This document shows positions 1 to 8,620 of a DNA stretch of 64,000 nucleotides, piece after piece. The DNA lies in the NCBI GenBank assembly GCA_021737145.1, contig JAIPEN010000002.1, forward strand, positions 62,001-126,000, in the 5' to 3' direction. The notes under the pieces are model-generated. The model saw nothing but the letters and a program-made list of their open reading frames with translations, had not been told where the DNA came from and did no database searches. How positions within the stretch are numbered: position 1 is the stretch's first letter; every line of letters begins with the position of its first letter. The position numbers and the translations under genes were made by a program. The stretch comes from Desulfarculaceae bacterium. GTDB taxonomy: Bacteria > Desulfobacterota > Desulfarculia > Desulfarculales > Desulfarculaceae.

Positions 1-425
1 CCGGGCCAGCCGGGAATGGTGCGGCTGGGCTTGGGCTTGATCTCCAAGAGCATCTGCAGGGCCACCAGATAGAGGAAGGCCACGAAAAAGATGGTGAGAA
101 AGCGGGTGGAGAGTTGGGCCGCCAAATAGGACCCGGCATAGGTGCCCACCAGGATGCCCCCGGTTATCTTGGTCACGATGGGCCAGACCACCGCGCCCCG
201 GCGGTGATGGGCCCGGAAACTGGAGATGGAGGTGAAGACGATGATGGCCAGGGAGGTGCCCAGGGCCAGGTGCAGCACGTGCTGGGGCGCGGTGCCCGCC
301 GCCTCCAGGTAGAACACCACCGCCGGGACCATGACCAGGCCGCCGCCCACGCCCAACAGCCCGGCCAGCACGCCGGCCACGGCGCCCACGCCCGCGAAGA
401 CCAACCAGGGGATTATGGCTTCCAT
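1..425 (-). CDS. TauE/SafE-family permease, 3' part cut by window edge
   Basis: This is a probable sulfite, sulfonate or other small-anion exporter of the inner membrane. Translation of the minus strand from the ATG at 425 gives a hydrophobic protein whose N-terminus reads MEAIIPWLVFAGVGAVAG and is followed by a glycine-rich GLLGVGGGLVMVP stretch, the typical first-repeat signature of the TauE/SafE (DUF81) family. A second motif with GTSLAIIVFTS follows near residue 52. About 141 codons are present and the C-terminal half lies beyond base 1. The substrate cannot be told from sequence. A second, larger member of the family sits at 62013-63368, but the two are not adjacent. It lies downstream of the amtB-glnK terminator and looks like a separate transcription unit. 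Confidence 0.85.
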   Translation of the reverse strand, partial: MEAIIPWLVFAGVGAVAGVLAGLLGVGGGLVMVPAVVFYLEAAGTAPQHVLHLALGTSLAIIVFTSISSFRAHHRRGAVVWPIVTKITGGILVGTYAGSYLAAQLSTRFLTIFFVAFLYLVALQMLLEIKPKPSRTIPGWP

Positions 426-472
426 GCTTCTCCTCCCAGGCCCGGTAGTATACCCCGCCGGAGTCCGGACGC

Positions 473-505
473 AAAAACAGGGGCGGAGCCCACAGGCTCC
501 GCCCC
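473..505 (-). terminator. Intrinsic terminator of amtB-glnK
   Basis: An 11-bp GC-rich inverted repeat (480-490 with 495-505, loop CACA) is followed on the minus strand by a run of five U. It lies about 25 bases after the glnK stop codon, so it should end the amtB-glnK transcript. Confidence 0.85.
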
Positions 506-527
506 ATGAAAGATGCGCCGGAAAAGG

Positions 528-923
528 CTAGGAGGCCTTGGCCTTGCCCCGGCCCTTTTTCTCGTCGATGTCGCCGGGATACATCACCGCCTCGTGGCCC
601 CGCTCGCCGGTGCGGATGCGCACCACCTCGTCCACCGGGTAGACGAAGATGAGCCCGTCGCCGGCCGCGCCGGTCTGGGCGGCCTGCAGGATGGTGGCGA
701 TGGTCTCGTCCACGTTTTGTTCGCTGAGGACGATGTTGAGCTGCATCTTGGGCAGCATGTCCACCTGGTAGGTGCCCGAGCGCCCGGCCAGGGTGATGCC
801 GCCCTGGCGTCCCTGCCCCCGGATCTCGAACACGTTCATGCCCCGGATGCCGACGTCGTTGAGCGCGTCCTTGACGTCGCCCACCTTGTCCTCGCGGATA
901 ATGGCCTCGATTTTTTTCAGCAT
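528..923 (-). CDS. glnK: PII nitrogen regulatory protein (GlnB/GlnK)
   Basis: This trimeric signal protein binds ATP/ADP and 2-oxoglutarate and blocks the ammonium channel when nitrogen is plentiful. The 131-residue protein has the family body: KKIEAIIR at the start, Tyr52 in the T-loop at the place of the uridylylated Tyr51 of E. coli, the TGAAGDGLIFV nucleotide-binding stretch and RIRTGE near residue 105. The T-loop segment before Tyr52 (ITLAGRSG) differs from the enterobacterial TELYRGAE, and there is a tail of about 20 residues rich in Lys and Asp/Glu. It starts about 20 bases after the amtB stop codon, so it is co-transcribed with amtB; this pairing identifies it as the GlnK type. A purine-rich ribosome site lies just upstream. 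Confidence 0.95.
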   Translation of the reverse strand: MLKKIEAIIREDKVGDVKDALNDVGIRGMNVFEIRGQGRQGGITLAGRSGTYQVDMLPKMQLNIVLSEQNVDETIATILQAAQTGAAGDGLIFVYPVDEVVRIRTGERGHEAVMYPGDIDEKKGRGKAKAS

Positions 924-944
924 GGCTGACCGCTCCCTTTAGTC

Positions 945-2168
945 CTATGAATAAGCTCGTTCACCATGACCGCTGATGTCAAGCCCCACTTCTTCCTCCA
1001 CGGTGCTGGCCCGGAGCCCGATGCTCATGTTCAGGGCCTTGGCCACGATGTAGGTGACCCCGAAGGCGAAGACCATGGTGACCACCGAGGCCAGGATCTG
1101 CACGCCCAACTGGGAGGGGTTGCCGTAAAACAGGCCGTTGGCCCCGTTGGGGTTGACTGCGGTGGTGGCGAACAGGCCGGTGGCGATCATGCCCCAGGTG
1201 GAGGCCATGCCGTGGCAGGCGAACACGTCCAGGGACTCGTCCAGGCCCCGGTTTTCCCGGAAGCGGATGGTGTAGTAGCTGATGGGCGCGGCCACCGCTC
1301 CGATGAACATGGCGGCCAGGGGGCTCACGAATCCCGAGGCCGGGGTGACCGCGGCCAGGCCCACCACCATGCCGGTGACCAGGCCCAGGGTGGAGGGGCG
1401 GCCGTCCAGCCAGGATAGGATCATCCACACCACTCCGGCGGCCGCGCCCGAGGTGTTGGTGGCCACCAGGGCGCTCACCGCCACCCCGTCGGCGGCCAGG
1501 GCGCTGCCCGCGTTGAAGCCGAACCAGCCCACCCACAGCAGGCCGGTGCCCAAGACGGTGTAGGGGATGTTGTGCGGCTCCCAGGGGGTGTGGCCAAAAC
1601 CCCGCCGGGGGCCGATGACCATGGCGAAGGCCAGGGCGCTGAACCCGGCCGCGATGTGCACCACGGTGCCTCCGGCAAAGTCCAGGGTGCCCAGCACCCG
1701 GAGCCAGCCGCCCACGCCCCACACCCAGTGGCACAGGGGGTCATAGACCAGGGTGGCCCAGATGAGGCCGAATATCAGAAACGATTTGAAGCGGATGCGC
1801 TCCACGAACCCGCCGGTGATGAGCGCCGGGGTGATTACCGCGAACATCATCTGGAAGGCGGCGAAGAGCTGCTGGGGCACCGTGGCGCTGTATTCCGGGT
1901 TGGGCGCGGCGGTCACGTTGTGAAAGCCCAAAAAGTTGAGCCCGCCGATGATGCCCCCGATGTCCTTGCCAAAAGACAGGGAATAGCCGAAGAGCACCCA
2001 CTGCACCCCGATCATGGCCATGAAGGCGTAGCTCAGGGTTAGCGTGGAGAGAATATTCTTTTTGCGAACCATGCCGCCGTAAAAAAAGGCCAGGCCCGGG
2101 GTCATCAGCAGGACCAGCGAGCAGCAGACCAAAAGCCAAGCGGTGTCACCCGAGTTGATGTTGGCCAT
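945..2168 (-). CDS. amtB: Ammonium transporter Amt
   Basis: This inner-membrane trimeric channel conducts ammonium/ammonia. The 407-residue product has the Amt order of segments: GDTAWLLVCCSLVLLMTPGL with FFYGGMVRKKN at the N-terminus, DFAGGTVVHIAAG near the middle, the PHNIPYTVLGTGLLWVGWFGFNAGS region and a C-terminal tail for PII contact. The start at 2168 is preferred over an in-frame ATG at 2246 because GAGGAGGG lies eight bases before it and the extra upstream residues look like untranslated GC-rich sequence. It is followed by glnK. A near-consensus sigma-54 promoter about 100 bases upstream implies NtrC-type nitrogen control. Confidence 0.97.
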   Translation of the reverse strand: MANINSGDTAWLLVCCSLVLLMTPGLAFFYGGMVRKKNILSTLTLSYAFMAMIGVQWVLFGYSLSFGKDIGGIIGGLNFLGFHNVTAAPNPEYSATVPQQLFAAFQMMFAVITPALITGGFVERIRFKSFLIFGLIWATLVYDPLCHWVWGVGGWLRVLGTLDFAGGTVVHIAAGFSALAFAMVIGPRRGFGHTPWEPHNIPYTVLGTGLLWVGWFGFNAGSALAADGVAVSALVATNTSGAAAGVVWMILSWLDGRPSTLGLVTGMVVGLAAVTPASGFVSPLAAMFIGAVAAPISYYTIRFRENRGLDESLDVFACHGMASTWGMIATGLFATTAVNPNGANGLFYGNPSQLGVQILASVVTMVFAFGVTYIVAKALNMSIGLRASTVEEEVGLDISGHGERAYS

Positions 2169-2270
2169 CACACCCTCCTCAAAAGACAAATTGTCCATGC
2201 CCGGGGCCTGTCCCCTTGCCGGCCCCCTAACTGGCCGGCTGGGCAAACTACTTCCTCGGCGGGCAATGTC

Positions 2271-2285
2271 GCAAGCTTCGTACCA
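2271..2285 (-). promoter_or_regulatory. Sigma-54 promoter of amtB-glnK
   Basis: The minus strand reads TGGTACGAAGCTTGC, matching the sigma-54 consensus TGGCACG-N4-TTGC at all but one position, with the invariant GG and GC at the correct spacing. The predicted start lies near 2259, leaving a leader of about 90 bases before the amtB ATG. This fits the known sigma-54/NtrC control of amtB-glnK operons. Confidence 0.8.
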
Positions 2286-2380
2286 AGCCGGGGCCGCCGG
2301 GCGGGCAAGCCCGGAGGCCCGATGAATAGGGGGCCAAAGCGGAGGCCGGGCTTAAATCTACAAAAATGTAAATTATTTAC

Positions 2381-2414
2381 GCCTACCAAATGGTAGGCAG
2401 CCTACCGTGCGGTA
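2381..2414. promoter_or_regulatory. Two palindromes upstream of the sigma-54 promoter (candidate activator sites)
   Basis: GCCTACC-AAAT-GGTAGGC (2381-2398) is a 7-bp inverted repeat and is followed by TACC-GTGC-GGTA (2403-2414), 19 bases centre to centre. They lie about 120 to 155 bases upstream of the predicted transcription start, the usual distance for an enhancer-binding protein. They do not match the enterobacterial NtrC consensus GCACC-N5-GGTGC, so the binding protein is unknown. Confidence 0.5.
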
Positions 2415-2650
2415 AACAAAATAGTAAATTTGTAGGGATGGCCGCGCCTGCCAGTTGCCTGGCGGCTGGCCGGGGCAGGGGGCTGGCGCCCGGCGGAGGC
2501 TCCGGCGCGGCTTAGGTGGAATTATGTAAACAAATAATACATTTAAATGATAAAAAACTTTCGCGAACGCCGGCCGGAACGTTCTGGCTTCAGCCTTCGG
2601 GAGCACGGAAAGGCAGCGACCGGGCTTTTCACAAATCTACAAAATAGAAA

Positions 2651-2699
2651 CATACCAATTTGTATGTGAGAGGGCGATACATACCAACCGGTATGTATC
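2651..2699. promoter_or_regulatory. Second pair of TACC-N4-GGTA palindromes, TetR-operator-like
   Basis: CATACC-AATT-TGTATG (2651-2666) and a 24-bp near-perfect palindrome with arms GATACATACC and GGTATGTATC around AACC (2676-2699). The second overlaps the stop codon of the FUSC gene. The shape resembles operators of TetR-family repressors. No T-run follows, so it is not an intrinsic terminator. Which promoter it serves is not evident. Confidence 0.45.
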
Positions 2700-4906
2700 T
2701 AATCTCTGGCCAGGGCGGCCACTTCTTCGCGGGCGGCCAGGGCCTCGTGCTCAAGCTGCCCCAGTTCCCACAGGAAGGACGACAGGGTCAGGCGTCCCTG
2801 GCCGGCCAGCTCGCCGGAGGAGGCCTTGAACTGGCGCAGGGCGGCCCGCACCTTGGCGCGCTGCCCGGCCAGGTCGGGCGGCCGGGGCGGGCGCTTGGCC
2901 CCGGCCAAGGCCTTGCCCAGGGCCTCCACCGTTTGGCTGAGCTGGGAGCCCAGGGCGCGCACCTGATCGCTCATCGCCTGCCAGGGACCGAGCGGGGCCC
3001 CCCGGCTGGCGGCGGCCTCCAAAACCAGGAGCTGGTCGAACATCCGCGAGGCGTGGGAGATGACTTCCCCGAAGTGGCGGCCCAGGGAGGGGTTGCGTCC
3101 CGGCTCCCGCCCGGCCGCGGCGTAGCTGGCCTTCAGGGCGCTGAGCTGGTCCTGCAACTCCTGGCGGGGGCCGCTGAGCCGGTCGCCGGCCAGGCCCCCG
3201 GCCAGATAGCCGGCCACCGCCTGGTCCAGGAAGGAGGCCATGCCCTGATACACCGTGGCCGCCTCGCCGCGCACCCGGCGGCTGGCCCGGTTGGGCCACA
3301 GGAAGCGGGCCGTGGTAAGGCCGATGCCCACGGCCAGGGCCACCTCGCCCACCCTGAGCAGGCCGATGGCCCAGCCCAGGGGCGAGACGGTGGAGGTGAT
3401 CATGATCATGGTGAAGGAGCTCATGCCGCCGGAGAGCACGGCCAGGGGGAAGCTCATCAAATAAAGGGTGGCAAAGGCCCCGGCCCCGCTGGCCAGGTAA
3501 TAGACCGGCCCCTGGTCCCCCAGGCCCAGCAGAAAAACGATGGCCCCGGCCGCGCCCAGGCAGGTGCCCAACAGGCGGCGCTTGCCCATGGCCATGGTGG
3601 TGCCCAGGTCCGGCTTGACCATGAGCAGGGCGAACAGCACCACCCAATAGCCGTTGTGCAGGTCGGTGGCCTTGACCAGGAGCATGGAGGCCCCGGCCGC
3701 CACGGCGGCCTGACCGGCCGAGCGGGGGATGGCCGAGCCGGGGCCGAGCTGCGCCTTGAGGCGGGCCCAAAAGCCGGACAAGGACGGGGCGGCCTTGTCC
3801 GAGGGCGGGTTCAACAGCTCCACCGCCCGGCGCTGTCCCTCGGCCCGGCCCAGGTCGCGGGTCAGGGCCAGCAGGGCGGTGAGGGAGTTGAACACCAGCA
3901 CGTACTCGCCGATGCTGTGCTCGCCGTCATCGGCCTTGCGCTGGCGGAGCTGTTCCACGCTGGCGGTCAGCTCGTGGATCAGCCCGGACGCGTCCACCTC
4001 GCCCTGGTTCTGCTGCACCGCCCGGCGCAGCCGGCCCAGCAGGTCCCGCGCCCGGTTCATCAGCCCGGCCAGACGGGGCCCGTACTCGTCGAACAGGGCC
4101 GAGTCCAGGGCCTCCTGCCGAAGCTGCCACAAGGCCAGGAGGTTTTCGTACACCCGCACCAGGTCCAGGCCCAGGATAAGGATGGCCGTGGCCGGGGATC
4201 CTTCCTCGTCGGGCGGGGTCTCCAGGAACTGGGGCAGGCCGCGCAAGCGGTGCAGGGCCTTGAGGGCCTGCTCTTTGATTTGGCTGAACTGATTCTGGTC
4301 CACCCGGCCCGTGGGGTAGCCGTCGCGCATGGTGTCCCACAGCTCCTCCAGGTTCACCAGGGCCATGGTCAGGGAGCTGCGGTAGAGCTGGCGGGCCCGC
4401 ATGGGCCACACCAGAAAGTGCATGGCCCAGCACACCCCGCCTCCCAGGGCCACGGCCAGGGCCCGTTGCAGCCCCTCCTCCAGGGGGGCGGGCTTGCCCA
4501 GGGCCACCACCACCAGCAGCAGGGCCCACAGGGCGCAGGCGCCGTAGGCCGGGCCCAGGGCGGCGGCCCCAAAGGCGGCCAGGGTGGCCAGCACGATGAA
4601 GACCGTGGGCAAAAACACCCCGTAGCCGGCCAGGGAAGAGGGGATCACCAGCAGGGCGGCGGCGGCCACCAGCAGGAGCATGGCCTTGCGCCGGGCGGCC
4701 AGGGGCAGGCCCGGAGGCACCTGGCTCAGGGTGAAGGCGGCCAGGGGGCCCCAGGCCAGTAGCTGGGGATAAGGCCAGTAGATCCACAGGCAGATGGCCA
4801 TGGCGGTCAGGGTCTTGAGGCTGCGGCGCAGGGTGAGGAAAGAGGGGTCGTAGGGATGGATGTGGCGCCTATAGAAGCGCTTGATGTGGCCGGGTGATGA
4901 GCCCAT
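2699..4906 (-). CDS. FUSC-family inner-membrane permease
   Basis: This is a large (735-residue) membrane protein of the fusaric-acid-resistance/YccS type, usually an efflux component for aromatic acids or other toxic compounds. Two blocks of membrane helices can be read: residues about 25-170 and about 420-540, separated by a soluble charged domain rich in Leu/Arg/Glu. The second block carries the FUSC core GYWVVLFALLMVKPDLG followed by KRRLLGTCLGAAGA. A third soluble, probably helical, region ends the protein. No membrane-fusion partner is adjacent, and the TolC-family gene at 10828 is too far away to call a partner. It is a single gene on the minus strand, and a TetR-like palindrome overlaps its stop codon. 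Confidence 0.85.
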   Translation of the reverse strand: MGSSPGHIKRFYRRHIHPYDPSFLTLRRSLKTLTAMAICLWIYWPYPQLLAWGPLAAFTLSQVPPGLPLAARRKAMLLLVAAAALLVIPSSLAGYGVFLPTVFIVLATLAAFGAAALGPAYGACALWALLLVVVALGKPAPLEEGLQRALAVALGGGVCWAMHFLVWPMRARQLYRSSLTMALVNLEELWDTMRDGYPTGRVDQNQFSQIKEQALKALHRLRGLPQFLETPPDEEGSPATAILILGLDLVRVYENLLALWQLRQEALDSALFDEYGPRLAGLMNRARDLLGRLRRAVQQNQGEVDASGLIHELTASVEQLRQRKADDGEHSIGEYVLVFNSLTALLALTRDLGRAEGQRRAVELLNPPSDKAAPSLSGFWARLKAQLGPGSAIPRSAGQAAVAAGASMLLVKATDLHNGYWVVLFALLMVKPDLGTTMAMGKRRLLGTCLGAAGAIVFLLGLGDQGPVYYLASGAGAFATLYLMSFPLAVLSGGMSSFTMIMITSTVSPLGWAIGLLRVGEVALAVGIGLTTARFLWPNRASRRVRGEAATVYQGMASFLDQAVAGYLAGGLAGDRLSGPRQELQDQLSALKASYAAAGREPGRNPSLGRHFGEVISHASRMFDQLLVLEAAASRGAPLGPWQAMSDQVRALGSQLSQTVEALGKALAGAKRPPRPPDLAGQRAKVRAALRQFKASSGELAGQGRLTLSSFLWELGQLEHEALAAREEVAALARD

Positions 4907-5032
4907 GGTCCGCCCCGCTGGGATTGCAGGCCCATGTTAGCCAGGGCGGCGGCTGGTGGCAAGGCGCTTGCGCGGCCTGACAACCCCTTGTCCCTGTGCT
5001 ATGTTGGGCCACGTCCGCACAGGAGGGGGATC

Positions 5033-5686
5033 ATGTCCGTCTATTATCTGTTCATTCCCGCCGTGTTGCTGCTGGTCGGCCTCATCTGGGCCGAGCGCGG
5101 CCAGGAGCCCTTCCGGGTGCTGATGTTCAAGGCCCCCCTGTCGGTCCTGTTCGTGCTCTTGGCCCTGATCAGCCCCCATCCCCTGGGCTGGTACTTCGGT
5201 CTGGTGCTGGCCGGGCTGATCCTGGGGCTCATCGGCGACGTGTGCCTGGCCCTCAAGGGCGACGCCCCCTTCCGCCTGGGCCTGGTGTCGTTTTTGCTGG
5301 GCCACGTGGCCTATGTGGTCGCCTTTGCCGGCCTGGCCCCGCCCCTCACCTGGATCAACCCAGGGGTGCTGGCGGTGTGCGTGGTGAGCGGGGCGGTTTT
5401 CCTGTGGCTTCGGCCCGGCCTGGGCAAGATGATGGGCCCGGTGCTGGCCTACGTGGTGGTGATCACCCTCATGGTCATCGCGGCCTGGGCGGTGCGCTTC
5501 AACCAGGCGGCCCCCCCGGCGGCGGGCTGGGTGATCTTCCTGGGCGCGGTGGTTTTTTACCTCAGCGACCTGTTCGTGGCCCGCGACCGCTTCAAGAGCC
5601 CGGGCTGGGACAACCGGCTCATCGGCCTGCCTCTTTACTATGGCGGTCAGTTCGCCATCGCCTGCTCGGTGGGTCTGGTGGCCTGA
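5033..5686 (+). CDS. Lysoplasmalogenase, YhhN/TMEM86 family
   Basis: This integral membrane protein of 217 residues has about eight hydrophobic segments. Family members cleave the vinyl-ether bond of lysoplasmalogens. Recognisable signatures are LAGLILGLIGDVCLAL (first acidic motif), LLGHVAYVVAF, and GAVVFYLSDLFVARDRF followed by LPLYYGGQFAIA near the C-terminus; the conserved Asp residues of the GD and SD motifs are the presumed catalytic ones. The start at 5033 is chosen because AGGAGGGGG precedes it by about four bases and the protein turns hydrophobic at once; an in-frame ATG at 4934 would add an implausible leader. A role in plasmalogen turnover would suit an anaerobe that makes ether lipids, but that is inference. 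Confidence 0.85.
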   Translation: MSVYYLFIPAVLLLVGLIWAERGQEPFRVLMFKAPLSVLFVLLALISPHPLGWYFGLVLAGLILGLIGDVCLALKGDAPFRLGLVSFLLGHVAYVVAFAGLAPPLTWINPGVLAVCVVSGAVFLWLRPGLGKMMGPVLAYVVVITLMVIAAWAVRFNQAAPPAAGWVIFLGAVVFYLSDLFVARDRFKSPGWDNRLIGLPLYYGGQFAIACSVGLVA

Positions 5687-5798
5687 CTATTGACCCGCCC
5701 GCCTTATGGTGTCAAAATTTCCTGATAAGCTTAATCCGATCTTTCTTTTCGCTGAAGGGGCCACTGCCTTGGTCATAGCCTTTCGAGCGCCATCATCC

Positions 5799-6560
5799 AT
5801 GCGTTGCCCACGCCGCTTGGCGTCCTTGGCCCTGGCCCTTTTGATGCTGGGTGGCCTGGCCGGTCCGGCCCCGGCCATGACCAACGCCCAGCTCTCGGCC
5901 CGGGCCGACGCCCTGTACGAGGAGCGCGGCGATCTGGCCAAGGCCGCCATGGGGGTGGAGATGTACCGCCGCATGGTGGCCTCCGAGCCCGGAGACCTGG
6001 CCGCCTCCCTGCGCCTGTGCGAGCTGCTGGTGTGGCTGGGGGCCCAGTCTCCGGACGAACAGGCCGAGGAGTACTTCCGCGAGGTCATCGTGGTGGCTCA
6101 GCAGGCGCGCCGGGCCCACCCCAAGGAACCAGGCCCCCTGTTCTACCTGGGCATGGGCCAGGGGCTTCTGGCCGATGTGTGTTCCTTCCCCGAGGCCCTG
6201 GTGCTGGTCAAGCAGGCCCGCAAGAACATGGACAAGCTGGCCGCCAGCGACCCGGCCTATTGCCATGGCGGTCCGGACCGGGTGCTGGGGCGCATCTACA
6301 CCAAGATGCCGGCCTTCATCGGCGGGGACAACGACCTGGCCGAGCAGCACTACAAGCGGGCCATCCAGTACGGCCCCCGCTATTGGCTGAACCAGCTCTA
6401 TCTGGCCGAGCTCTACTACCAGGAAGGCGAAAACGACAAGGCCCGCAAGCTCCTGGAGGAGGTGGCCAGCGGCCGCCCCCTGCCCACCCTGATGCCCGAG
6501 TGCCGCATATGGCAGCGGATGGCCCGCCAGGCCCTGGCCGACGGCCAGCCGCCCCATTAG
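5799..6560 (+). CDS. Exported TRAP TatT-like helical-repeat protein
   Basis: The protein of about 253 residues has an N-terminal signal peptide (RRLASLALALLMLGGLAG, cleavage near APA). The mature part is alpha-helical with TPR-like spacing and the segment GGPDRVLGRIYTKMPAFIGG followed by DNDLAEQHYKRAIQ, which is characteristic of the TRAP-transporter T-component (TatT) family. Family members are periplasmic trimers thought to help TRAP transport, but no TRAP permease genes are next to it here. The start at 5799 is preferred because the signal peptide begins there; the open frame extends back to 5706 without a good ribosome site. It precedes cysE by about 75 bases, but the sequence does not link it to sulfur metabolism. 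Confidence 0.75.
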   Translation: MRCPRRLASLALALLMLGGLAGPAPAMTNAQLSARADALYEERGDLAKAAMGVEMYRRMVASEPGDLAASLRLCELLVWLGAQSPDEQAEEYFREVIVVAQQARRAHPKEPGPLFYLGMGQGLLADVCSFPEALVLVKQARKNMDKLAASDPAYCHGGPDRVLGRIYTKMPAFIGGDNDLAEQHYKRAIQYGPRYWLNQLYLAELYYQEGENDKARKLLEEVASGRPLPTLMPECRIWQRMARQALADGQPPH

Positions 6561-6636
6561 CCAGTTTCCAGATATGCTATCGTTAAAGGACGGCCCCCCG
6601 GAGCCGGAAAGCGGGGAGCAGGGAAAGGACGCGGCC

Positions 6637-7596
6637 ATGCCCGATCAAGCCAGCCTACACGAATGCACCCTGGATCAGGACCTGGCGCTCAGGCCCCACG
6701 AGGAGCTGCCCAAGGTGGTCAAGAACCTGGTGGCCACCTGCGGCACCGAGGCCTGCTTCGACCATATAAGCCCGGTGCCCCTGCCCAGCCACGACGCGGT
6801 GGTTCAGATCATCGCCCTGGCCCGGCGGGTGCTGTTTCCCGGCTATTTCGACGGCAAGAAGATCGAGCAGGTGAACCTGGAGTACCACCTGGGCACCGAG
6901 CTGATGCACCTGTTCGAGCTGGTGGCCGACCAGATCACCTGGGCGGTGCGCCACGACTGCTTCCGTCACGAGCTCCTGTGCAGCCATTGCAGCGACCGGG
7001 GCAACCGGGCCGCCCTGGCCTTTGTGCAGTCCCTGCCCGAGATACGCCGCCTGCTGGCCATGGACGTGCAGGCCGCCCTGGAAGGCGACCCGGCAACCGG
7101 CAGCCCGGACGAGATCATCTTCTCCTACCCCGGCCTGCTGGCGGTGACGGTCTACCGTCTGGCCCACCGCATGCGCCACCTGAAGGTGCCGCTGTTGCCC
7201 CGCATGATGAGCGAGTACGCCCATGCCAAGACCGGCATCGACATTCATCCCGGGGCCGAGATCGGCGAGAGCTTTTTCATCGACCACGGCACCGGGGTGG
7301 TCATTGGCGAGACCGCGGTGCTGGGCCAGAGGGTGCGCCTGTACCAGGGGGTCACCTTGGGGGCCATGAGCCTTCCCCGGGGCCAACTGGAGGATTTGCG
7401 CGGGGTCAAGCGCCACCCCACCATCGAGGACGAGGTGACCATCTACTCCGGAGCCACCATCCTGGGCGGCGAAACGGTGGTGGGCACCCGCTCGGTGATC
7501 GGGGGCAACGTGTGGCTCACCGAGTCGGTGCCACCGGACACCAAGGTGTTTCTAAAGAAACCGGAGCTGGTCTACGTGGAGCCCCGCGACAGGTAG
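6637..7596 (+). CDS. cysE: Serine O-acetyltransferase
   Basis: The enzyme transfers acetyl from acetyl-CoA to serine, giving O-acetylserine for cysteine synthesis. The 319-residue protein has an N-terminal helical region (1-190) and a left-handed beta-helix of hexapeptide repeats from about 200. Active-site histidines are visible at 217 (IDHGTGVVIGETA) and 260 (KRHPTIED). It is longer than the E. coli enzyme and resembles the EpsC/anaerobe type, with the extra length at the N-terminus. The start at 6637 has GGGAAAGGA seven bases before it; the open frame begins at 6574 but lacks a site there. cysK follows after 21 bases, so the two consecutive cysteine-biosynthesis steps are in one operon. 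Confidence 0.93.
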   Translation: MPDQASLHECTLDQDLALRPHEELPKVVKNLVATCGTEACFDHISPVPLPSHDAVVQIIALARRVLFPGYFDGKKIEQVNLEYHLGTELMHLFELVADQITWAVRHDCFRHELLCSHCSDRGNRAALAFVQSLPEIRRLLAMDVQAALEGDPATGSPDEIIFSYPGLLAVTVYRLAHRMRHLKVPLLPRMMSEYAHAKTGIDIHPGAEIGESFFIDHGTGVVIGETAVLGQRVRLYQGVTLGAMSLPRGQLEDLRGVKRHPTIEDEVTIYSGATILGGETVVGTRSVIGGNVWLTESVPPDTKVFLKKPELVYVEPRDR

Positions 7597-7617
7597 GCGG
7601 GCCGGAAAGGAACGAGC

Positions 7618-8553
7618 ATGGCCACCCACATCAATCCCGACGTGATCCGCGTGGTGGGGGGCACCCCGCTGGTGCTCCTGGGCGAAAACTGCCTGGAGGG
7701 CATGGTGGCCCCGGTCATCGCCAAGCTGGAGTACCAGAACCCCCTGGGCTCGGTGAAGGACCGCCTGGCGGTGTCACTGATCGGCGCGGCCGAGGCCGAG
7801 GGCAAGATCGGGCCGGACTCGCTGATCGTGGAGCCCACCAGCGGCAACACCGGCATCGGCCTGGCCTTTGTCTGCGGGGTCAAGGGCTACAGGCTCCTGC
7901 TGACCATGCCCGAGTCCATGAGCGTCGAGCGCCGCCGCCTGCTCAAGCACCTGGGGGCCGAGCTGGTGCTCACCCCGGCCGCCCAGGGCATGCAGGGGGC
8001 CATCGACAAGGCGGCCGAGATCGCCGAGGGCGATCCCAAGGCCTTCATGCCCAACCAGTTCAGCAATCCGGCCAACCCGGCGGTGCACCGCAACACCACC
8101 GGCCCGGAGATATACAACGACACCGCCGGGGCGGTGGACATCCTGGTGGCCGGAGTGGGCACCGGGGGCACCATCACCGGGGTCAGCGAGTACATCAAGC
8201 CCCTGAAGCCCGAGTTCAAGGCCATCGCCGTGGAGCCGGCCGACAGCCCGGTCTTGAGCGGCGGCAAGCCCGGGCCCCACAAGATCCAGGGCATCGGGGC
8301 GGGTTTCGTGCCCCCGGTGCTCAAGCAGGAGCTCATCGACGAGGTGATCACCGTGACGGGCGACCAGGCCATGGACACCGCCCGCCTGCTGGCCCGGCGC
8401 GAGGGCCTGCTTTGCGGCATCTCCTCGGGCGCGGCGGCCTGGGCCGCCTGGCAGGTGGCCCGGCGGCCGGAAAACGTGGGCAAGACCATCGTGACCATCC
8501 TGCCCTCCACCGGCGAGCGCTACCAGTCCACCGAGCTGTATCTGGACGACTGA
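7618..8553 (+). CDS. cysK: Cysteine synthase A (O-acetylserine sulfhydrylase)
   Basis: This PLP enzyme makes cysteine from O-acetylserine and sulfide. It has 311 residues, the usual length. The PLP lysine is Lys47 in [22 protein letters not shown] binds the substrate carboxylate, [10 protein letters not shown] holds the phosphate of PLP, and [11 protein letters not shown] is near the C-terminus. It follows cysE in the same operon with an AAAGGAAC ribosome site. The product can form the cysteine synthase complex with CysE in many bacteria; the C-terminal residues of this CysE do not end in the usual Ile, so complex formation is uncertain. A strong terminator follows. Confidence 0.96.
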   Translation: MATHINPDVIRVVGGTPLVLLGENCLEGMVAPVIAKLEYQNPLGSVKDRLAVSLIGAAEAEGKIGPDSLIVEPTSGNTGIGLAFVCGVKGYRLLLTMPESMSVERRRLLKHLGAELVLTPAAQGMQGAIDKAAEIAEGDPKAFMPNQFSNPANPAVHRNTTGPEIYNDTAGAVDILVAGVGTGGTITGVSEYIKPLKPEFKAIAVEPADSPVLSGGKPGPHKIQGIGAGFVPPVLKQELIDEVITVTGDQAMDTARLLARREGLLCGISSGAAAWAAWQVARRPENVGKTIVTILPSTGERYQSTELYLDD

Positions 8554-8581
8554 GCCCCGCCGGTTTCAGGCGCTTTTGTTT

Positions 8582-8620
8582 CCCGCCCCCGGCTGTCCGG
8601 CCGGGGCGGGAAATTTTTTT
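8582..8620 (+). terminator. Intrinsic terminator after cysK
   Basis: A GC-rich inverted repeat (CCCGCCCC...GGGGCGGG with CGG extensions) is followed by AAATTTTTTT. It lies 30 bases after the cysK stop codon. Confidence 0.88.

Larger units (their letters stand above)
2169..2698. other. 530-bp regulatory intergenic region upstream of amtB
   Basis: No credible gene is present. The region is much more AT-rich than its surroundings at 2350-2440, 2515-2560 and 2630-2700. It holds the amtB sigma-54 promoter (2271-2285) and four copies of a TACC-N4-GGTA-like palindrome in two pairs. It lies between the 3' end of the FUSC permease gene and the 5' end of amtB, both on the minus strand. Confidence 0.7.

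Noticed and set aside
2660..4762. A 700-codon plus-strand open frame opposite the FUSC gene
   Set aside because: Extreme Gly/Gln/His/Ala composition, no domain, and fully antisense to a membrane protein with a strong family signature.
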